Shown: in pieces, positions 6,103 to 12,259 of the stretch
Numbering within the stretch: the first letter of the stretch is position 1
How the letters are laid out: each line of letters begins with the position of its first letter
Assembly (NCBI GenBank): GCA_012842235.1
Contig: DUTE01000096.1
Location: forward strand, 1 to 12,259
Reading direction: 5' to 3'
Source: Bacillota bacterium
GTDB lineage: Bacteria > Bacillota > DTU065
DNA: 12,259 bases
Notes under the pieces: model-generated
What the model saw: only the letters and a program-made list of their open reading frames with translations
Databases searched by the model: none
What the model was told of the DNA's origin: nothing
Position numbers and translations under genes: made by a program

Positions 6103-7014
6103 TTAGAGATACCAAATAAGAACCTCATCTTCTAGGGGATCTTTGGCTATTTGAACAAAATGTGGCAAAGGCTCTGTTTCTAGATACCCTAACCCCTTAT
6201 CTTCGTTTCTTACAAGAATAGAACTTTGTCCATAAAACTCAAGGCCTAAAACTTTACCCGTTAACATTGGATTAACGACAACTTTTGCTGCAGATTCAAC
6301 CATTGTATAGGCACCCTTTAACCAGTCGATTTGTTGTTCTTTGCTCCATGGTCCTGGATTAGCTGATGGCTGTACAATAATATCTGCGTTTTTTATCTTT
6401 TCCATAACTGATGTTTGAAAACCATCATAACAGATAGTAATAGCAATCCTGCCAAAATCGGTCCCCCAATGGGTGAGTTTATCTACCGTAGAAGGTGTTA
6501 GTCCTAATCCCTCTTTACTTTCTAAATCGATCAGATGGGCTTTTCTCTGCACGATCCCAAGACCACCTGGGTCGTAGCCCCTTGATTCGTTGTAAGCATA
6601 GTTTCCTTCAACAACAATTCCACTGCCAGCAACAATGAGACAACTATATTCTTGAGCTGCTTTTTTAAAAACATCAAAATACTCTTCTGTCAAATCACTA
6701 CAGACTGAAAAAATTGCACTAACCCAGTTACCTGTTTTTATTCTTGGCCAAATAAGCCTTGAACGATTTTTTCTAACATATTGTTTTATAGCATTATCTA
6801 GATCATCTGTATCGATACCTGATGCCTTTAATTCTGATATTATACCAAAAGTGACAATGTCCTCAGGAAAAGCAACTAACATGTCTCCTTCTCTTTTTTC
6901 AGAGATCTGATCCATCACTATGCCTACTTTTTTTGCAAACTTTTCAACTGTGTCATAATCAGCTGGGTCAATTTGCCACTGAACACAGGCTACAGTTCGT
7001 TGTGGTTTTTTCAT
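6103..7014 (-). CDS. Nitrilase-superfamily carbon-nitrogen hydrolase
   Basis: A cytoplasmic amidohydrolase of the carbon-nitrogen hydrolase fold, 303 residues from the chosen start. The Glu-Lys-Cys triad is visible as FPED (Glu51), QRKAHLID (Lys158) and TICYDGF (Cys195). Other family signs are LIVAGSGIV before the Lys, and ADIIVQPSANPGPW after the Cys. The family cleaves amide or nitrile C-N bonds through a cysteine thioester. Two insertions, around residues 58-100 and at SRGYDPGGLG, are not what I expect for plain omega-amidase or carbamoylputrescine hydrolase, so I cannot name the substrate. The upstream in-frame ATG (7029) lacks a good ribosome binding site. ATG 7014 has GGGAGAG 6 bases upstream, inside the longer frame, so I prefer it. 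It is divergent from bioY, which raises an amide substrate linked to biotin as a possibility only. Confidence 0.88.
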   Translation of the reverse strand: MKKPQRTVACVQWQIDPADYDTVEKFAKKVGIVMDQISEKREGDMLVAFPEDIVTFGIISELKASGIDTDDLDNAIKQYVRKNRSRLIWPRIKTGNWVSAIFSVCSDLTEEYFDVFKKAAQEYSCLIVAGSGIVVEGNYAYNESRGYDPGGLGIVQRKAHLIDLESKEGLGLTPSTVDKLTHWGTDFGRIAITICYDGFQTSVMEKIKNADIIVQPSANPGPWSKEQQIDWLKGAYTMVESAAKVVVNPMLTGKVLGLEFYGQSSILVRNEDKGLGYLETEPLPHFVQIAKDPLEDEVLIWYL

Positions 7015-7046
7015 GAGTTTCTCTCCCATTTTCCGTTATTTGGATT

Positions 7047-7070
7047 TTATTTAACTTTCTTCGACTTCAA
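7047..7070 (-). other. Possible seven-codon leader peptide before the nitrilase-family gene
   Basis: On the minus strand, AAAGGAG (7076-7082) is followed after 5 bases by TTG and a short frame encoding MKSKKVK and a TAA stop. It lies about 33 bases before the ATG chosen for the nitrilase-family gene. The strong ribosome binding site is otherwise unexplained. It may be a translated leader, or chance in AT-rich DNA. Confidence 0.25.
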
Positions 7071-7112
7071 TAAATCTCCTTTTTTTCATTGTTAGCTCTT
7101 TTAATTTGATGG

Positions 7113-7141
7113 TTGACATCGGCTCTGTTTCGGCTTAAAAT
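7113..7141 (+). promoter_or_regulatory. Strong sigma-A promoter of bioY with possible operators
   Basis: -35 TTGACA (7113-7118), exactly 17 bases, and -10 TAAAAT (7136-7141). The -10 lies inside the palindrome GGCTTAAAATAAGCC (7132-7146). The -35 is covered by a weak dyad, TTGTTAGCT (7089-7097) and GGTTGACAT (7111-7119), that resembles the BirA biotin operator pattern TTGTTAACC...GGTTAACAA. The promoter is clear; either operator is inference. Confidence 0.75.
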
Positions 7142-7165
7142 AAGCCTTAAGAGGAGATGATTTTC

Positions 7166-7687
7166 TTGTCAACTAAAAGACTAACCTACATTGCCTTATG
7201 TGCTTCATTAATTGCTGCATTAACCTTTTTTTGTGTTCCAACCCCGTGGGGAGTACCTATTACAGGCCAAACACTTGCAGTACTTGTAACTGGCCTTCTT
7301 CTCTCACCAGTAGATGCTTTCTTTGCTGTTTTACTCTATATCACCATGGGAATAATTGGTTTACCTGTCTTCTCTGGTGCTAAGAGTGGAATTGGTGTAC
7401 TTTTAGGTCCTACTGGTGGATATATCTATAGTTTTTTAATTGGTGTTTATATCTTAAGTCTGTTTGCTCAAAAAAACAAACCTATCCTAGGCTCTCTGGT
7501 CTTTACGGCAATTGTTTACCTTGTAGGTTCTTTTCAGCTAGCTATCACAACTAATAGCACCTTTTTACATGCCTTAAAAATAGGTATGCTACCTTTTTTA
7601 CCTGGAGATTTTTTGAAAATCTATCTATCTTTTGTAATTGCCAAAAGACTAGTACCTTTATTTAAGACCCAAAACCAAAAAGCTTAA
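7166..7687 (+). CDS. bioY: Biotin transporter BioY (ECF substrate-binding component)
   Basis: A 173-residue integral membrane protein with about six hydrophobic segments. BioY-family motifs are present: VPTPWGVPITGQTLAVLVTGLLLSP near the N-terminus, YITMGIIGLPVFSGAKSGIGVLLGPTGGYIYSF in the middle, and LPGDFLKIYLSFVIAKRL near the C-terminus. BioY binds biotin and transports it with the shared ECF module (EcfA, EcfA', EcfT), none of which is in this window, so it must use a module encoded elsewhere. An ATG at 7157 is in frame but directly abuts the AGGAG core. The near-consensus AGGAGATGAT (7152-7161) is 4 bases from TTG 7166, so translation very probably begins at that TTG (MSTKRLTYIALC). It forms a single-gene unit between its own promoter and terminator, divergent from the nitrilase-family gene. 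Confidence 0.94.
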   Translation: MSTKRLTYIALCASLIAALTFFCVPTPWGVPITGQTLAVLVTGLLLSPVDAFFAVLLYITMGIIGLPVFSGAKSGIGVLLGPTGGYIYSFLIGVYILSLFAQKNKPILGSLVFTAIVYLVGSFQLAITTNSTFLHALKIGMLPFLPGDFLKIYLSFVIAKRLVPLFKTQNQKA

Positions 7688-7705
7688 ACTTCCTTTAACC
7701 TTAAC

Positions 7706-7733
7706 AAAAGACGCCCATTAATGGGCGTCTTTT
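7706..7733. terminator. Bidirectional terminator between bioY and the MFS gene
   Basis: A perfect palindrome with arms AAAAGACGCCCATT (7706-7719) and AATGGGCGTCTTTT (7720-7733). The practical stem is about 12 base pairs with a TTAA loop and T-rich flanks both ways. It ends at the stop codon of the MFS gene (7732-7734), so it serves both convergent genes. Confidence 0.92.
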
Positions 7734-8931
7734 ATTTTTCTTTTGTGTTTAACGCAAAAAAGCCTAAACCTAAACTTACGCCTAAAGCTACTAAAGAAAG
7801 AATTGCTGAAAAACTAAAAAGAGAACTGACAGATGTTACAATCTTCTCTGCTCCACCAAAATAATCATAGAAATAACCCATTAGAATCGAGCCTACAAAC
7901 CCACCGAGGCCTAAATTGACAGCAGCATATACACTCTGAGCACTTACTTCCATTCCTTTAGGAGCCATTTTATTGATCAATTTAACCACTGTCGTATGCA
8001 ATGCAGCAAAAGTAAACCCATGAAGCCATTGTAAGCTAAAGATAAGCCAAGGAGCCCGTATAAAGGCATAGATAACCCAACGAAGAGTTGAGATAATTAA
8101 AGTAAAAATAAGAAATTTCTTTTCGCCAAATTTCTCCAGCAGTTTTTCTGAGTTGTATAGTACAACTACTTCACCTAAAATAGCTACTGCCCAGGCGTTG
8201 CCAACAATAAAGGTACTCGCATTTAGGCCCTCTAAATACATTGCAAAAAAGTTGTAATAGGGAACAACCGCAATTCTACTAAGAAAAACAATTACCATAA
8301 GACCAAAAAAAGCTGGATCTTTTAACAGAGTAACAAAACCAGTTTTAATGTTTTCAAAGGAATTATAACTTAAGAGGGTAGTTCCAACAGTCTCTTCTGG
8401 TTGCTTATAAACAAGCAAAATTGTTAGTATCACAAAGATTAACGAGATCGGAAAAATACTACCTGGGTTATCTGTGGCATTGTAAATATAAGGAGTAACA
8501 GATGCTAAAATAGCATAACCGATAGAGCCATAAAGTCTGATGTTTCCGTAACTACTTCCTGATTGTTCAGCTGCTTCTAAAGCTATGCTATCTAAAAGCG
8601 GTATTATGGGACCACTAGCGCTTGCATAGACAATTGTTGCTAGCAGTAGAGGCCAAAAACTAAAACTAAAATAATGGAGTACAAGGCCTAAAGAAAGCCC
8701 CCACAAAGAAAATAAGAGCATCTCTTTCTTCCATTTTTTGGCATCGGCAATAGCTCCCAAAATTGGTGGAACAAAAAAAGCTAAAAGAGCCGTTATTCCC
8801 TGCAAAAGACCGATTTCAGCCCCGCTTAAACCTACTTTGCTAAAATACCGAGAGATATAGGGTCCAAAAGCTCCCCAAGATAAATAATAAGTAAAAAAAA
8901 GAAGCTTTGTTGACTGTAATATATTATTCAC
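7732..8931 (-). CDS. MFS transporter, HcaT/LacY-like (MFS_1_like) branch
   Basis: A 399-residue permease with about twelve hydrophobic segments in two halves separated by a polar loop (YKQPEETVGTTLLSYNSFENIKTGF, about 175-200). The N-terminus (LLFFTYYLSWGAFGPYISRYFSKVGLSGAEIGLLQGI) and the loop 2-3 motif GAIADAKKWKKEMLL (a version of GxxxDrxGrr) are typical. GSSYGNIRLYGSIGYAI after helix 4 and the SLQWLHGFTFAALHTTVVKLI segment are characteristic of the branch containing the phenylpropionate permease HcaT and nucleoside/sugar symporters. It probably imports a small solute with protons or exports one; the substrate is unknown. The start is GTG 8931 with ribosome binding site TGAGGTGA. A strong promoter precedes it, so it is transcribed alone, downstream of and separate from perR. 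Confidence 0.9.
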   Translation of the reverse strand: MNNILQSTKLLFFTYYLSWGAFGPYISRYFSKVGLSGAEIGLLQGITALLAFFVPPILGAIADAKKWKKEMLLFSLWGLSLGLVLHYFSFSFWPLLLATIVYASASGPIIPLLDSIALEAAEQSGSSYGNIRLYGSIGYAILASVTPYIYNATDNPGSIFPISLIFVILTILLVYKQPEETVGTTLLSYNSFENIKTGFVTLLKDPAFFGLMVIVFLSRIAVVPYYNFFAMYLEGLNASTFIVGNAWAVAILGEVVVLYNSEKLLEKFGEKKFLIFTLIISTLRWVIYAFIRAPWLIFSLQWLHGFTFAALHTTVVKLINKMAPKGMEVSAQSVYAAVNLGLGGFVGSILMGYFYDYFGGAEKIVTSVSSLFSFSAILSLVALGVSLGLGFFALNTKEK

Positions 8932-8971
8932 AGACTCACCTCAAAAAATAGTAAGTTGCCCTACAGATGCA

Positions 8972-9000
8972 ATTATACTAAATGTAGCTTGTTCCTTCAA
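8972..9000 (-). promoter_or_regulatory. Sigma-A promoter of the MFS gene
   Basis: On the minus strand, -35 TTGAAG (9000-8995), a 17-base spacer and a perfect -10 TATAAT (8977-8972). Transcription should begin near 8965, about 34 bases before the GTG start codon. Confidence 0.8.
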
Positions 9001-9033
9001 TAAATGTAACAATATATATGCCACAGGATATTT

Positions 9034-9062
9034 AAAAAAAGGATCTTTAAGATCCTTTTTTT
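9034..9062. terminator. Terminator of perR, possibly bidirectional
   Basis: Stem GGATCT (9041-9046) / AGATCC (9050-9055) with loop TTA, flanked by seven A on one side and seven T on the other, which extends the pairing to 13 base pairs. The perR stop codon TAA (9063-9061) sits at its edge. No plus-strand gene ends here, so perR is the likely user. Confidence 0.88.
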
Positions 9063-9456
9063 AATGATTATTTTCTTGGCAATCTTTGCAGATACCATAA
9101 AACTCTAAGCGATGTTCGTGAATAATAGCACCTAATGACTCCTCAACTAGTTCATCGAGTTGGTGAACTAACTCTATATCTACATCATACATTTTCCCAC
9201 ATGCTTGGCACTGAAAATGATAATGATTTTCAGGATTACCATCATAACGACTGTAACCACTGCCATAATCTAATTCCATTATGGCTCCTGCTTCAGCCAA
9301 AACCCTTAAATTGCGATATACAGTTCCTAAGCTGATATTTGGCATCTCTTTGCGAGCTTCTTGATAGATCCAGTCCGCTGTGGGATGGGATTTGGTGCTA
9401 CGCAAAATCTTGAGAATAAGAGCACGCTGCTCTGTCATACGCATTCCATTGTTCAA
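9061..9456 (-). CDS. perR: Fur-family regulator, PerR type (peroxide-sensing repressor)
   Basis: A 131-residue Fur-family protein. The winged-helix DNA-binding part includes MTEQRALILKIL, HPTADWIYQEARKEMPNISLGTVYRNLRVLAEAG (24-57) and the wing SRYD. The C-terminal dimer and metal domain has two CxxC pairs for structural zinc (Cys83/86 and Cys123/126) and the HYHFQC motif. Aligned by eye with Bacillus subtilis PerR, all five regulatory-metal ligands are kept: His24, Asp72, His78, His80 and Asp91. Asp91 corresponds to the PerR Asp104 that separates PerR from Fur, so peroxide sensing by iron-catalysed histidine oxidation is likely. The start is TTG 9456, after AGAGGTG 7 bases upstream. A Fur/PerR-box-like palindrome lies 20 bases upstream, suggesting self-repression. 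No katA, ahpC or rubrerythrin is nearby. Fur or Zur roles are less likely but possible. Confidence 0.88.
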   Translation of the reverse strand: MNNGMRMTEQRALILKILRSTKSHPTADWIYQEARKEMPNISLGTVYRNLRVLAEAGAIMELDYGSGYSRYDGNPENHYHFQCQACGKMYDVDIELVHQLDELVEESLGAIIHEHRLEFYGICKDCQENNH

Positions 9457-9475
9457 CTAGACGCACCTCTTCATC

Positions 9476-9492
9476 GATAATGAGAATTATTC
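9476..9492. promoter_or_regulatory. Fur/PerR-box-like operator upstream of perR
   Basis: GATAATGAGAATTATTC contains the dyad ATAAT-GAGA-ATTAT and matches much of the classic Fur box GATAATGATAATCATTATC. It lies between a weak possible promoter (TTTACC, 17 bases, TAATAT on the minus strand near 9508-9536) and the ribosome binding site, where a bound repressor would block transcription of perR. Confidence 0.7.
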
Positions 9493-9539
9493 CCACCCAA
9501 GTTAATATTACCATTTATCTCTATTTTGGTAAAGGTTTT

Positions 9540-9668
9540 TCAAAAATCTGCCTTATTACTAAAACCATATAAATCTCTAGTTTTTTTGTTTTTCACTAGC
9601 CGATTAGCCGATCCAAAAATAATTCTTTAAAGAAGTGGTGTCAGCAAAAAACGTTGTAGTTTGAACCT
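9540..9668. other. Gap between perR upstream region and mutM; nothing definite seen
   Basis: AT-rich DNA without an open frame of note. It contains a tandem repeat of GCCGAT (AGCCGATTAGCCGAT, about 9599-9613) and homopolymer T runs, but no hairpin good enough to end the mutM transcript. The operon may therefore read through towards perR. Confidence 0.4.
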
Positions 9669-10487
9669 TCACCTCCTAGGCTTAAGCTGGCAGATTGGGC
9701 AAAAATGGCTAGAACGTCCCCCTACTTTTATCTTTTCTATATGTTTTGTACACCTAGGGCAAAGCTGACCATCTTTCTGATAGACAAGAAGTTTTTCTTG
9801 CATATTACCTTTTTTGCCATCACCGCTTACATAATCTCGAAAACTCGTACCGCCAAACCTCATTCCTAAATCTAAAACTGTCCTAACAGCCACTAACAAC
9901 TCGGCTGCCTGTTTAGAACTTAAATCCTTTCCTTTGGTTTCAGGGTGTATCTTGGCCAGAAATAATGCTTCATCAGCATAAATATTACCTATACCAGAAA
10001 TAACTCTTTGATCAAGTAGCAATAGTTTAATGCTTCGATTACTTTTCAGCTTGTCCTGCCAATATTCAAGGGTTATTTCCCAGGGTTCAGGCCCTAGCTT
10101 ATCTAACCCTGAAAGCCTTGCACCTTGGCTCTTAAGAGCCAAAAACAATCTACCAAATTTTCTAACATCTCGGTAGTAGAGCTTATCACCGTTTTGCAGA
10201 TAAAGAACCCAGCGTATGTGATCTTCTAGCGGGTTTTGAGGATTTAAATAGATTTGCCCTGTCATTCTTAGATGTACAACCATGTCAAAGTCTTCTAGCT
10301 GAAAAAGAAGGTATTTCCCCTTGCGGGCTATGGAATTAATCTTTTGGTTCTTTAAATTATACACATCAGCAGGCTCAGCTTTAACAACCGAGCCTGCCCA
10401 AAGAACTTCCAGTTTCTGAATTCTTTCATTTACAATACTAAGATTAAGATATCTCCTTATCGTCTCAACTTCTGGAAGTTCAGGCAT
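9669..10487 (-). CDS. mutM: Formamidopyrimidine-DNA glycosylase (8-oxoguanine glycosylase)
   Basis: A 272-residue enzyme of full family length. The catalytic N-terminus is MPELPEVETIRR, with Pro2 as nucleophile and Glu3 after Met removal. The conserved Lys58 is in RKGKYLLF, and HLRMTGQ supplies the void-filling Met. The helix-two-turn-helix segment includes LLLLDQRVISGIGNIYADEALF, and the C-terminal zinc finger has Cys243, Cys246, Cys263 and Cys266 with the loop Arg258 in GGRSSHFC. It cuts out 8-oxoguanine and formamidopyrimidines and nicks the strand. It begins 12 bases after the stop of the pyruvate-kinase-domain gene, whose stop overlaps the ribosome binding site GGGAGG, so it is co-transcribed with lgt and trxB. 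The usual Bacillota neighbours polA and coaE are absent. The 212 bases downstream to perR show no clear terminator. Confidence 0.97.
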   Translation of the reverse strand: MPELPEVETIRRYLNLSIVNERIQKLEVLWAGSVVKAEPADVYNLKNQKINSIARKGKYLLFQLEDFDMVVHLRMTGQIYLNPQNPLEDHIRWVLYLQNGDKLYYRDVRKFGRLFLALKSQGARLSGLDKLGPEPWEITLEYWQDKLKSNRSIKLLLLDQRVISGIGNIYADEALFLAKIHPETKGKDLSSKQAAELLVAVRTVLDLGMRFGGTSFRDYVSGDGKKGNMQEKLLVYQKDGQLCPRCTKHIEKIKVGGRSSHFCPICQLKPRR

Positions 10488-10499
10488 TAATATTCCTCC

Positions 10500-11018
10500 C
10501 TAGTTCAACGGTTTAGCAATAATCTCTTTAATTTCAGTTTTAAAAAACTCACTAGAATGTGCTGGTCTTACCACAATAGCACTATCGGCTCCTCGATTTG
10601 TCCCTCCAATGGCAATAACATCCTCTCCATAAGGAATAAGACCCGCATCAAGAGACATAACTGCTATTTCAACCCCTACCTTAACACCTTGACTAAACAT
10701 TCTTAAGGTATTAGCCACAATCTCTGCAGGGTAAAGCCCTCCAAACTGTTTGCGCACCGCCCTATCTATACCGGCCATCAGGTGAGTGGATGTATAGACA
10801 TCAATGTTAAGAGCAGCGAGTTTTTCACGCATTTCTTTTTTCATCTCATCTATACCAGATCCTAAAAAGCCCACATGGTGGGTAACACAAACAATGTGAA
10901 GCTGAGCCGACTTAGCTTCCTTATACAGCTCTAATGCTGTTTTACCAGTATTAGAAGCCACTACCAAATGTTTAATGCCTAACTCTGTAGCTCTGTTAAC
11001 TGCCTTTTTTAGCACCAT
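10500..11018 (-). CDS. Stand-alone pyruvate kinase alpha/beta (C-terminal) domain protein
   Basis: A 172-residue protein matching only the C-terminal alpha/beta domain of pyruvate kinase. Recognisable parts are AVNRATELGIKHLVVASNTGKTALELYKEA (about 6-35), HIVCVTHHVGFLGSG, TSTHLMAGIDRAVRKQFGG, EIAVMSLDAGLIPYGEDVIAIGGTNRGADSAIVVRPAHS and a short tail. There is no catalytic barrel, so it cannot be a pyruvate kinase. Such solo proteins are widespread in Clostridia and archaea with unknown function. Its ATG overlaps the end of lgt by 23 bases, and an in-frame TAG nine bases upstream limits extension. As I recall them, homologs begin a few residues earlier, so the N-terminus may be slightly shortened. 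Its position between lgt and mutM implies constitutive expression with housekeeping genes. In full enzymes this domain binds allosteric effectors, so a small-molecule binding role is possible. Confidence 0.85.
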   Translation of the reverse strand: MVLKKAVNRATELGIKHLVVASNTGKTALELYKEAKSAQLHIVCVTHHVGFLGSGIDEMKKEMREKLAALNIDVYTSTHLMAGIDRAVRKQFGGLYPAEIVANTLRMFSQGVKVGVEIAVMSLDAGLIPYGEDVIAIGGTNRGADSAIVVRPAHSSEFFKTEIKEIIAKPLN

Positions 11019-11763
11019 GTTTCTCTAACCCCTTTAATTTAAACAGCTTATAGAGCTCAATCATAAATGGTACAGCAAAAAGGCCAAACATATACACTTG
11101 TGTTTGATTCAACATCTCTGTTTTCATTGGTGTTTCACGGAAGAATTCAACTGTAAATCTAACAATTGCAAATCCCATTAACGTTTCTAAAAACAACTGA
11201 CCTTCGAACCTTTGATCTTTGCTGCGCCAACGAATTATCCAAAATAAGACAAATGTTAAGAATGAATCATAAAGCTGTACCGGATGTCTTAAACCTTCAG
11301 CAAAACGAGTTGCTACCCCCCAAGGCAGACCCGTCTCTAAGCCATAACAACAACCATTAAAAAAGCAACCCCAACGACCAATCACATAACCAATACACAA
11401 TGGTAATGAGGCTGAATCAGCTAGTCTTGGCAAAGAAATCTTATATCGTGTAACAAAATAGATACCAACAAGAATACCTGCAACTAATCCACCATGAAAG
11501 GCAAGGCCACCCTCACGGACGTTAATAATTGCTAGCCAATTGCCTTTATACATTGGCCAATATTGCATTACCCAACCAATTCGGGCCCCCACTATTGCCA
11601 TAATAATGGTCCAAAAGGCAAAACTACCAATTACATCCGCATCTAAGCCTCTTTTTTCTGATTCTTTTTCTAGCATTAATAAAGCAACAAGGATCCCTAG
11701 AGCAAAGAAAAACCCATAAGTATAGACAGACACATTACCAATAGTAAAAAGTATAGGATGCAC
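10996..11763 (-). CDS. lgt: Prolipoprotein diacylglyceryl transferase
   Basis: A 255-residue membrane enzyme with about seven hydrophobic segments. Signature regions are VYTYGFFFALG near the N-terminus, GGLAFHGGLVAG (85-96; His90 matches the important E. coli His103), GRWGCFFNGCCYG (129-141; Arg130 matches Arg143) and RHPVQLYDS (159-167), followed by VEFFRETP. It transfers diacylglycerol from phosphatidylglycerol to the lipobox cysteine of prolipoproteins, the first step of lipoprotein maturation, at the cytoplasmic membrane. The start is GTG 11763, with AGGAGG 8 bases upstream. It begins 18 bases after trxB and overlaps the next gene by 23 bases, so the three are in one operon. Its presence shows that the organism makes lipoproteins, which makes the non-lipoprotein form of the window's own solute-binding protein stand out. 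Confidence 0.97.
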   Translation of the reverse strand: MHPILFTIGNVSVYTYGFFFALGILVALLMLEKESEKRGLDADVIGSFAFWTIIMAIVGARIGWVMQYWPMYKGNWLAIINVREGGLAFHGGLVAGILVGIYFVTRYKISLPRLADSASLPLCIGYVIGRWGCFFNGCCYGLETGLPWGVATRFAEGLRHPVQLYDSFLTFVLFWIIRWRSKDQRFEGQLFLETLMGFAIVRFTVEFFRETPMKTEMLNQTQVYMFGLFAVPFMIELYKLFKLKGLEKHGAKKGS

Positions 11764-11781
11764 AGCTATAGCCTCCTAATG

Positions 11782-12259
11782 TTATTCCTGCTCTTCTAGA
11801 TATTTAAGTGCTGATACTGCTGCAACTGCCCCATCTGCTACTGCAGTTACAAGCTGTCTTAAAACAGTCTTACGTACATCACCTGCAGCAAAGACACCAG
11901 GAATATTTGTTCTTAGGTATTCATCAGTGATGACGTAACCATCTGGCGAAAGGTTCAAAGAGGCAGGAAAAAGTTCAGTTACTGGATTTTGACCTATATA
12001 CACAAAGATACCATCACACGCAAGATCACTCACTTTACTAGTTTCCCTATTCTTGAGCTTCACTCCTACCACACTATCTTCACCAATTATTTCCTCTACC
12101 ACACTGTTCCAGATAAAATCAATTTTAGGATTAGCAAATGCTTTGTCTTGAGCTGCTTTGTGAGCCCTTAATTGGTCGCGGCGATGTATTATTGTTACAT
12201 TTGAAGCAAAACGAGTAAGATATATAGCTTCCTCTACCGCTGCATCTCCTCCACCAACA
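11782..12259 (-). CDS. trxB: Thioredoxin reductase, C-terminal part (gene runs off the window)
   Basis: The frame stays open to the window edge, giving 158 C-terminal residues. They show the NADPH-domain motif VGGGDAAVEEAIYLTRFAS, the 2'-phosphate-binding HRRDQLRA, the FAD-binding GVFAAGDV and the closing RQLVTAVADGAVAAVSALKYL. These are typical of low-molecular-weight bacterial thioredoxin reductase, a flavoprotein that passes electrons from NADPH to thioredoxin. The redox CxxC would lie just before this point, so it is not visible, and a ferredoxin- or flavin-dependent relative with the same fold cannot be fully excluded; the RR pair after the H favours NADPH. A GTG at 12102 is internal, not the start. 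It leads the operon trxB-lgt-pyruvate-kinase-domain-mutM as seen here. Confidence 0.92.
   Translation of the reverse strand, partial: VGGGDAAVEEAIYLTRFASNVTIIHRRDQLRAHKAAQDKAFANPKIDFIWNSVVEEIIGEDSVVGVKLKNRETSKVSDLACDGIFVYIGQNPVTELFPASLNLSPDGYVITDEYLRTNIPGVFAAGDVRKTVLRQLVTAVADGAVAAVSALKYLEEQE

Noticed and set aside
9590..9615. Tandem GCCGAT repeat downstream of mutM as a regulatory element
   Set aside because: Two short copies only, with no dyad or promoter context.
1..12259. A multi-gene defence, mobile or biosynthetic system
   Set aside because: All larger genes belong to housekeeping, transport or regulatory families, with no nuclease/helicase pairs, transposases, phage genes, toxin-antitoxin pair or repeat arrays.

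Overview
The window looks like chromosomal DNA of a low-GC, probably anaerobic member of the Bacillota (Clostridia-like). The signs are strong AGGAGG-type ribosome binding sites, many TTG and GTG starts, compact terminators close to stop codons, a Rex redox repressor, a PerR-type Fur protein and an ECF-type BioY. A substrate-binding protein with a signal peptide but no lipobox, and a Cys-rich protein that recalls clostridial spore-associated proteins, are soft hints of lineage. I cannot name the species. No rRNA, tRNA, CRISPR array, transposase or phage gene is visible.

Layout. Positions 1-454 (minus strand) hold the first 26 codons of an unidentified gene and the RNA-binding protein gene yhbY, separated by a terminator. 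Positions 565-1842 (minus) encode an orphan sugar-type ABC substrate-binding protein, preceded by a 322-base AT-rich leader with a spaced inverted repeat. Rex (minus) and a cytoplasmic GH84 beta-N-acetylglucosaminidase (plus) diverge from 2810-2945. An almost perfect 53-base palindrome follows. Next come a Cys-rich protein of unknown function and a secreted CAP/SCP-domain protein, both plus strand, each followed by a terminator. A nitrilase-superfamily amidohydrolase (minus) and the biotin transporter gene bioY (plus) are divergent and share a 150-base control region. An MFS permease and perR follow on the minus strand; perR has a Fur/PerR-box-like palindrome just upstream. The right end is a minus-strand operon, trxB (3' part only) - lgt - stand-alone pyruvate-kinase C-terminal-domain gene - mutM, with gaps of 18 bases, a 23-base overlap and 12 bases.

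How they fit together. Much of the window concerns redox and oxidative state: Rex senses NADH/NAD+, PerR senses peroxide through bound metal, TrxB keeps thioredoxin reduced and MutM removes oxidised guanine. A second theme is the cell surface and uptake: Lgt, the substrate-binding protein, the CAP protein, BioY and the MFS permease. I see no clearly new multi-gene system. The least explained items are the Cys-rich protein, the 53-base palindrome, the cytoplasmic GH84 enzyme, the nitrilase/bioY pair and the stand-alone pyruvate-kinase domain inside a housekeeping operon.
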